Assembly (NCBI GenBank): GCA_017882555.1 | Contig: JADGPH010000138.1 | Coordinates: forward strand, 1 to 11,315 | Length of the DNA stretch: 11,315 nucleotides | Direction of reading: 5' to 3' | Source: Thermoleophilia bacterium | Lineage (GTDB): Bacteria; Actinomycetota; Thermoleophilia; Miltoncostaeales; Miltoncostaeaceae | Part shown: positions 7,081 to 11,315 of the stretch, piece after piece | How the letters are laid out: each line of letters opens with the position of its first letter | Position numbering within the stretch: the first letter of the stretch is position 1 | The notes under the pieces: generated by a model | The model's input: the letters and a program-made list of their open reading frames with translations, nothing else | Told to the model about the DNA's origin: nothing | Database searches by the model: none | Program-made: the position numbers and the translations under genes

Positions 7081-8556
7081 TCAGGCTCCGGGAATGCGCC
7101 CCGGGACTTCGGCGACCAAGAGGGCGGCAACGGCCAGAATCACCAGTGCGACCGAGAGTTCCAGCACGGCTGCACGGCGCACCGTCGCGAGGGCACCTAT
7201 GTGCGTGCTCGGGCGGTGTTCGAGCGACAGGGTGATGCGGCGACTGCGGAGCGCGACGAGCCCCGCCACACACAGCAGTCCGACCTTGAGCAGGATGCAT
7301 TGGCCATAGGTCGTCGTCCAGAGCTGGCTGGGGGCCGAGAGCTCACCGATCGTGCGAACCGTTCCGGTGACGACGACGGCAGCCACAGAGATCAGGGCGA
7401 GGCGTGAGAACTGCGCGAGAACGTCAGTTGCGACCGCTGCCCCCGCTCCCGGGACCGCGGTTGGCAGGCGCCAGAGCACGATGGCCAGCAGCGCCAGGCC
7501 ACCGCTCCAGATCGCCGCCGATCCGAGGTGCACGACGTCGGCGACCTGCTGTACAAGATGTGCCGGGGCTTGGGAGGCGTGTCCCTGCGAGGAAATGCCC
7601 CACAGCGCGCCGACAATCAGAATCGCCATGAGTGCGCTGGGGATGCGGGCTCCAGTGGGTGAGGCCGCCCGCGGGGTGGAGGAACTGCCGAACTCGGCCA
7701 AGAACTGCCAGGCCCCCAACGCAAAGAGCACGAACAGCAGGGCCCCCCGGTATTGGATCAGCGATCCAAACCGGGTGCCCGAGAGGACCGTCCCGATTCC
7801 CGACGTATCACCGAGGGCGTTTATCACGCTCGTGCCGAGCGCGGTCGCCGAGTAGACCACGAGCAAGTACCCCTCGGCGATCATCGACCCTACCGCGAGC
7901 ACGCCGAACGCGCTCCAAAACAGATCACGGCCCCACTCCAGAGCGGACTCGCGGTCAGTCTTCGACAGCCGCTCATGGCGTCGGCCGGGTCCCCAGGCGG
8001 GCCTCCACACAAGCCACCGAAACGCGATCAGCCCCAACAGTCCTCCGAGGCCGATCAGCTCGACATAACGGGCACTGACCTCCCAGACGCTGGTCTCACT
8101 TGGGCCCTGTCCTGGGCGGTTGCCGAGATATGGAAGACCAATCGGCCCGTGTCCGATCGCAAACGCGAGCGCCGCCCCAACCACGTGCGAATCGGCGCTG
8201 ACGACCTGGTAGCGAACCGTGTAGGTGCCGGGGGCGATGTTGGCGTTGAGCGGAGCGACGAGCTCGCGCACGTTGCGTGGATCGACGTGACATGGGCCGG
8301 ATTCGATCGACCTCCCTGTGGAATTGACGACCTGGCAGTCCTCGGTCGGATTGAGCAGCGTGATGGCTTCCGAGAACTGCAGGCGCAGCACCGACGGCGC
8401 GATGGTGGTGACCGCGCCTACCGGGGGGTCGCTTGCGATCAAGATGGCATGTGCGCTCGCCGCGGACGGAATGATCAACATCAGCAGTCCCGCCAGCGCG
8501 ACCAGCGTTGCGCGGAGCCGGCATCGACGCCGAGCGGTGCCTGACACGCCGGTCAC
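7081..8556 (-). CDS. CopC-CopD fusion, copper-binding/copper-import membrane protein (YcnJ-like)
   Basis: This is a 491-residue fusion. Residues 1-35 are a signal peptide ending in ASA, so the mature protein would begin with His36. Residues 36 to about 137 are a CopC domain: HAILIASDPPVGAV, LRLQFSEAI and YQVVSADSHVVGAALAFAIG. The DxH motif (Asp122, His124) together with the N-terminal His matches the Cu(II) site of CopC proteins. The rest is a CopD domain with about eight helices: YVELIGLGGLLGLIAF, a DVVHLGSAAIWSGGLALL segment with the conserved His, FSRLALISVAAVVVTGTV, TTYGQCILLKVGLLCVAG and a final ELSVALVILAVAALL helix. In the Bacillus homologue YcnJ the protein serves copper uptake. The GTG start at 8556 overlaps the TGA of the DUF1775 gene (GTGA, four bases), so the two are translationally coupled. 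All key residues are present and the length is normal. Confidence 0.93.
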   Translation of the reverse strand: MTGVSGTARRRCRLRATLVALAGLLMLIIPSAASAHAILIASDPPVGAVTTIAPSVLRLQFSEAITLLNPTEDCQVVNSTGRSIESGPCHVDPRNVRELVAPLNANIAPGTYTVRYQVVSADSHVVGAALAFAIGHGPIGLPYLGNRPGQGPSETSVWEVSARYVELIGLGGLLGLIAFRWLVWRPAWGPGRRHERLSKTDRESALEWGRDLFWSAFGVLAVGSMIAEGYLLVVYSATALGTSVINALGDTSGIGTVLSGTRFGSLIQYRGALLFVLFALGAWQFLAEFGSSSTPRAASPTGARIPSALMAILIVGALWGISSQGHASQAPAHLVQQVADVVHLGSAAIWSGGLALLAIVLWRLPTAVPGAGAAVATDVLAQFSRLALISVAAVVVTGTVRTIGELSAPSQLWTTTYGQCILLKVGLLCVAGLVALRSRRITLSLEHRPSTHIGALATVRRAAVLELSVALVILAVAALLVAEVPGRIPGA

Positions 8557-9284
8557 AGCCTTGTTGGGTCGATGTCATCGTCGGGCAGTCGCGCGGGTCG
8601 CGTGACCCACAACAGGCCCGCCGCCGCGGCTGCGCCCAGCGCGAGCACAATCGCGATCACCCCAAGCCAGATCGATGCTTCGGAGCTGGATCCTGAACTC
8701 GTTGGCCCGGCTCCGGGCGTTCCGGCACCTTGGGTGCTCGTGGTGGATCTGGTTCCCGCTGCAACCACCGCGATAGCCGGGGTCGGGCCGGGTTGGGTGG
8801 GACCATTCTCGACCTCCACGCCGCCAGGCGTTTCCGGAGGTCCCGTCCAGGGCTTGACGAGGCCATCGGCGTAGGTCTGATAGGTCGGCCAGAGCATGTT
8901 GCCGGTGCTGGACGGCGTCCCGAGAAAGCGAAAGGTCGCATAGTCCCCGACGGGAATGACACCGCGATAGACCGCGCCGACCAGTGATTGGTTCTTGGCG
9001 TGGATTGGTGCCACCACGAAGCCTGGAGGGGCCACCTGGAAGCTAAAGACCGAGACGTGCAGGGGGAACATCACCCGCACCGCCGTGGTCGGCACATTCC
9101 GCTCGGTTGGGACTTGGATGGCAAATTCGCTCGGGCTGCCGACCGGGACGATCGATGGCATCACGACCACGTGGGCGCTTGCGGGCGCCGCGACGATCAG
9201 CGCCGCACACGCAACGGCGGCGCTCAACGTGACTGCACACGTGCGGTTGCGTGACCTGCGGGTCTGCGGCATGCGACTCGGCAT
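8553..9284 (-). CDS. YcnI-like DUF1775 copper-binding protein
   Basis: This is a 243-residue secreted, membrane-anchored protein. ATG 9284 is chosen because AAGGAG (9301-9296) lies 11 bases upstream and a good signal peptide follows; the frame is open back to 9356 but that part is not needed. The signal peptide spans about residues 9-37 and ends in ASA, so mature protein starts at His38 (HVVVMPSIVPVGS). DUF1775/YcnI domains bind Cu(II) through this N-terminal His with a nearby Glu and Trp; the domain here shows RVMFPLHVSVFSFQ, PPGFVV and the Trp-containing YADGLVKPWTGPPETPG. A Thr/Ser/Gly-rich linker follows, then one transmembrane helix (IWLGVIAIVLALGAAAAAGL) and a short acidic tail (PDDDIDPTRL). 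In Bacillus, YcnI is encoded with YcnJ; the same pairing is seen here with the CopC-CopD gene directly downstream and overlapping by four bases. Confidence 0.92.
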   Translation of the reverse strand: MPSRMPQTRRSRNRTCAVTLSAAVACAALIVAAPASAHVVVMPSIVPVGSPSEFAIQVPTERNVPTTAVRVMFPLHVSVFSFQVAPPGFVVAPIHAKNQSLVGAVYRGVIPVGDYATFRFLGTPSSTGNMLWPTYQTYADGLVKPWTGPPETPGGVEVENGPTQPGPTPAIAVVAAGTRSTTSTQGAGTPGAGPTSSGSSSEASIWLGVIAIVLALGAAAAAGLLWVTRPARLPDDDIDPTRL

Positions 9285-9295
9285 CTGGAGGGAGT

Positions 9296-9301
9296 CTCCT
9301 T
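9296..9301 (-). promoter_or_regulatory. Ribosome binding site (AAGGAG) of the DUF1775 gene
   Basis: AAGGAG on the minus strand ends 11 bases before ATG 9284. It favours that start over the other in-frame ATG (9272, 23 bases away) and the upstream start at 9356. Confidence 0.7.
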
Positions 9302-9316
9302 GATTGGACGGGCGTT

Positions 9317-9360
9317 GGCGTCGTCCCGGGGGACCGACGCCGTGATGGCGTGGCACGGCG
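9317..9360 (-). promoter_or_regulatory. Two overlapping hairpins in the leader of the copper genes
   Basis: On the minus-strand transcript, a 7-bp stem CGCCGTG/CACGGCG (9360-9354 with 9344-9338, 9-base loop) comes first. It is followed by a stem GGCGTC/GACGCC plus inner GTCC/GGAC with one bulged G (9341-9317). The two share bases 9338-9341 and so cannot form fully at the same time. The second ends 15 bases before the ribosome binding site of the DUF1775 gene. The layout could be an attenuator-like switch, but chance hairpins are frequent in GC-rich DNA. Confidence 0.3.
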
Positions 9361-9544
9361 CCCCGCGGGTCGGGATTGATCGTTGGAGGTGGCCACTGAA
9401 GCGCGCGGTGCGATCACGCGCGCGCCACGTGTCGGTGCTCCATCCGCGGACACCGCGGAGACCGTTGGATCGCAGCGTGGCCGCATGCGGCGCACCCCAC
9501 CGATCTCACGCGTCACGGGCGTCAGAACAACGCACGGCGGCCGT

Positions 9545-10117
9545 CTAGATCAGTGCGGTGGCGACCCGTTGCGGTGGCCCGCGGGCCCCGTATGTCTCGA
9601 GATCGGTTTGGATCCTGAGGATGGCGCTGCGCAACGGCACACGCCGCGCGGGTCGGGGCCAGACCTGTGTTGAACGGCGAGCACTGATGATCTGACGCAC
9701 GATTGCGAGGGCCCGAGCGATGGCGTGGTCGGCGAACACGAGCATCACGCCAAGAACGAGGCCCGCCACGACGTGGGGGGCGAGCTCGGATGCGCTCAGC
9801 ATGATGGACGCCGGCATCTGCATCTGCGGGGTGGCCAAGCCGAGTGACCACGGCGCGAGGCTAGCCGTGACGTGCAGGGTCAACTGCGACGTGATGAGCA
9901 TCGCGAACGTGGCTGGAACGCTCCGGGGCGCGTAGGCCCGCGTGCGCGGGCCGCAGACCACCGCGACGGCGATCAGGCCACACCAAAGAAATGGTGCGAT
10001 CGGGAGCAGCGTCATTCCGTCGCCACCTGTCGCGCTGACGTGTGCGACGAGCGTGGCAACAAGTGCTGCGGCAATAAATCCGCCGCGCCGCATCGCATGT
10101 GCCTGAGCGATCAGCAT
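9545..10117 (-). CDS. Four-helix membrane protein of copper cluster, function unknown
   Basis: This is a 190-residue integral membrane protein with four predicted helices: about 13-30 (GFIAAALVATLVAHVSA), 35-56 (LLPIAPFLWCGLIAVAVVC), 66-88 (TFAMLITSQLTLHVTASL) and 105-137 (ELAPHVVAGLVLGVMLVFADH). An Arg-rich cytoplasmic tail follows. Potential metal ligands sit in or near the helices: His26, His82, the Met99-Gln-Met101 pair in the loop between helices 3 and 4, and His115. Similar four-helix proteins with a His- or Met-containing loop accompany YcnI/CopCD genes in other actinobacteria, as far as I recall; I know of no established function. The gene lies upstream of the DUF1775 gene on the same strand with a 260-base gap, so it may be a separate transcript or the first gene of the cluster. 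The start is ATG 10117, with ATG 10093 as an alternative; neither has a strong ribosome binding site. Confidence 0.75.
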   Translation of the reverse strand: MLIAQAHAMRRGGFIAAALVATLVAHVSATGGDGMTLLPIAPFLWCGLIAVAVVCGPRTRAYAPRSVPATFAMLITSQLTLHVTASLAPWSLGLATPQMQMPASIMLSASELAPHVVAGLVLGVMLVFADHAIARALAIVRQIISARRSTQVWPRPARRVPLRSAILRIQTDLETYGARGPPQRVATALI

Positions 10118-10236
10118 GATGCGCGCAAGCCTACCGGGTGACCGCGACGCGGACCGTCCCGGATGACCGACTTGGGTGGGTTGTTAGCGCGCACGCACAC
10201 CTTGGCGCCCAGCCCGGGGGAGCGGCGCGATGGGCG

Positions 10237-10242
10237 TATCCT
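10237..10242 (+). promoter_or_regulatory. Candidate -10 element upstream of the SRPBCC pair
   Basis: TATCCT fits the TAnnnT -10 pattern and would place the transcript start near 10249, leaving a leader of about 27 bases that includes the purine-rich GGGGGAG before ATG 10276. No convincing -35 hexamer is visible. Confidence 0.3.
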
Positions 10243-10275
10243 CTGGGTCGGGTCGTTCATCGGCAGGGGGAGATC

Positions 10276-10416
10276 ATGGTCAAGGGGTTCTCGGTATCGA
10301 TTGACGTCGCGGTCGCCCCCGACGAGGCCGGGATGGTCATCGGTGATCCCTGCGCCGTGCCTCACGTCTGGTTCTTGCCTCACTGCATCTCGGTGAAGGT
10401 GGGTTCGAATGAGTGA
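10276..10416 (+). CDS. 46-residue N-terminal SRPBCC-like mini-ORF
   Basis: This short ORF encodes a 46-residue product whose first 29 residues align without gaps to the start of the SRPBCC protein encoded directly downstream. Nineteen are identical, including FSVS, DVAV, VIGDPC and VP at the same positions. After residue 29 similarity fades and the frame stops at about the second strand of the SRPBCC fold, so the helix-grip domain cannot form from this piece alone. The Trp of the full copy (ERAWSVIGD) is missing (EAGMVIGD here). The start ATG 10276 is preceded by the purine-rich GGGGGAG (10266-10272), close but usable. The stop TGA (10414-10416) lies inside the start of the next gene (ATGAGTGA, eight bases shared). 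It may be a translated leader peptide that couples to the next gene, or a decaying partial duplicate. Confidence 0.6.
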   Translation: MVKGFSVSIDVAVAPDEAGMVIGDPCAVPHVWFLPHCISVKVGSNE

Positions 10417-10825
10417 GGCGTTCTCGGTTTCGGTCGATGTCGCCGTTTCGCCAGAACGCGCGTGGTCGGTCATTGGCGACCCGTGCGGTGTTCCGACCTG
10501 GTACGGAGCGTACGTCTCGTGCCAGGTGGACGGTGATCGCCGGACGCTCCGGCGTGCAGATGGGGTGGAGCTGATTGAGCGCCTTCTTGAACGGGATGAC
10601 GACCGGCGTACGTATACCTATACGGTCATCGGCGGCCTGCCGCTGCGGCACCACCACGCCCGCTTTAGCGTGGACCCAGCGCCCGGAGGCTGCCGGATTG
10701 TCTGGGAGACGACCGCCGATCACCAAGACCCAGAGATCAACATGCAGCAGCGGCTTGCTGGCCGCCAGCAGGAGGCCCTCGAAGGACTCAAGGGGTTATT
10801 GGAGTCGGGCGAACTCGGCGAGTGA
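10409..10825 (+). CDS. SRPBCC family protein (polyketide cyclase/START-like fold)
   Basis: This is a 138-residue protein matching the SRPBCC superfamily (polyketide cyclase 2/MxaD-like), helix-grip domains that hold hydrophobic ligands. It has the usual opening strand FSVSVDVAVSPERAWSVIGD, then TWYGAYVSCQVDGD, the typical turn RTLRRADGVELIERLLERDD, a YTYTVIGGLPLRHHHARFSV core and GCRIVWETTADHQD. A C-terminal helix follows (QQRLAGRQQEALEGLKGLL). The protein is full length, cytoplasmic and without a signal peptide. Members of this type act as ligand-binding or cyclase/dehydratase-like proteins, but no substrate can be named. It is probably translated in coupling with the preceding mini-ORF, whose stop overlaps its ATG; its own ribosome binding site (GAAGGTGGG) is weak. 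Confidence 0.88.
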   Translation: MSEAFSVSVDVAVSPERAWSVIGDPCGVPTWYGAYVSCQVDGDRRTLRRADGVELIERLLERDDDRRTYTYTVIGGLPLRHHHARFSVDPAPGGCRIVWETTADHQDPEINMQQRLAGRQQEALEGLKGLLESGELGE

Positions 10826-11147
10826 CGGGCCCGGCCGGCCAGCTCGACAGTCGGGATATCTGACGGATCCACGCTCTTAGAGGAGTTGGACCCCGCGTGC
10901 TTCGGTATTGGGCTTGAAGCTGCCGTCTAGTAGAGAGGCGTGCAGCAGGCGTCAGTTGCCATGGCCCGTGGCGCTGAGCGGAATTGCGATGCGCCGCGGG
11001 GCGAAGGTGCGTAGGAACGTCAAGGTCCGGCTGCCGTCGGAGGATCGCTCTGTGCGGACCCCTACGGCATTCGATCGACTCCCGGACTACGTTGCCACTG
11101 GAGGCCATACGAAGTCTGGGTGATGCCTCCAGACAGGCAGCACCGTA
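10826..11147. other. Gene-poor interval
   Basis: About 320 bases with no recognisable gene lie between the SRPBCC gene and the minus-strand gene at the right edge. Two stop-rich or motif-free frames cross it. A GGCCCGGCCGGCC run just after the SRPBCC stop could fold, but no clean stem-loop with terminator layout is seen. Confidence 0.45.
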
Positions 11148-11315
11148 TTACCGTCGCTTAGCCGCCCACCGCAGCGAGCCGAGATCACGATATTTCGTCT
11201 GGTACCGGGCGAACACGTTCGTGACGTAGGGGCTCACCGGGCGGAGCCCTTCTCCCGACCGGCACAGCTTCGGTCCTGGCGTCCCCGTTGCGGTCGGCGT
11301 TCTGGACGGCATGCC
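11148..11315 (-). CDS. C-terminal end of an unidentified gene (continues past right edge)
   Basis: A minus-strand frame is open from the window edge to TAA at 11150-11148, giving 55 residues. The last 32 residues, from LRPVSPYVTNVFARYQ to LGSLRWAAKRR, have high third-position GC and read like a basic C-terminal tail. The portion nearest the edge reads as a Thr/Pro-rich stretch in this frame (TPTATGTPGPK). In another frame the same bases give QNADRNGDARTEAVPVG with even stronger codon bias. Either there is a low-complexity linker before the tail, or a frameshift lies near 11240-11255. No family could be assigned. Confidence 0.4.
   Translation of the reverse strand, partial: GMPSRTPTATGTPGPKLCRSGEGLRPVSPYVTNVFARYQTKYRDLGSLRWAAKRR

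Noticed and set aside
6224..7300. 358-codon minus-strand frame opposite the AI-2E family and small membrane-protein genes
   Set aside because: It is antisense to two well-supported genes and its translation is compositional noise (His/Arg/Pro/Asp-rich).
7753..8544. 263-codon plus-strand frame opposite the CopC-CopD gene
   Set aside because: Antisense shadow of a gene with full family signatures; no motif or ribosome binding site of its own.

Overview
The window is GC-rich DNA with strong G/C bias at third codon positions and GTG as well as ATG starts. It encodes secreted and membrane proteins typical of high-GC Gram-positives: a DUF4232 lipoprotein, a YcnI-like DUF1775 protein next to a CopC-CopD fusion, a free-standing LiaF-like domain and a GT-C mannosyltransferase-type fragment. 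I infer an actinobacterium, possibly from a less-studied class. No rRNA, tRNA, CRISPR array, intact insertion sequence or phage gene is visible, so the assignment rests on gene content alone.

Left part (1-3089): the 3' portion of a conserved protein of unknown function runs in from the left edge and ends at a strong hairpin (550-576). Facing it is a small LiaF-C-like gene on the minus strand, which may be transcribed leaderless. Next comes a plus-strand DUF4232 lipoprotein. After about 490 bases with no visible gene there is a minus-strand alpha/beta hydrolase with an intact catalytic triad.

Middle (3090-7080): about 1.1 kb without a convincing gene is followed by a 5'-truncated, frameshifted remnant of a multi-pass GT-C glycosyltransferase (minus strand). 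Then come two plus-strand genes: an AI-2E-family transporter and a small single-pass membrane protein with a Gly-rich tail. They end at an imperfect hairpin shared with the converging copper operon.

Right part (7081-10117, minus strand) is a copper-handling cluster. In transcription order it holds a four-helix membrane protein with His and Met residues, a YcnI-like DUF1775 protein, and a CopC-CopD fusion whose GTG start overlaps the preceding stop by four bases. Both secreted domains are predicted to begin with histidine after signal-peptide cleavage, as in copper-brace proteins. Together they plausibly bind Cu(II) outside the membrane and pass it inward. The leader before the DUF1775 gene can form two overlapping hairpins.

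Right end (10118-11315): a 46-codon ORF that looks like the N-terminal piece of an SRPBCC protein overlaps the start of a full SRPBCC gene by eight bases, which suggests an old partial tandem duplication. The window closes with the C-terminal end of an unidentified minus-strand gene.

No clearly new multi-gene system is demonstrated. The best candidates for a second look are the SRPBCC mini-gene pair, the unnamed membrane protein of the copper cluster, and the LiaF-like and NSNS-motif proteins near the left edge.
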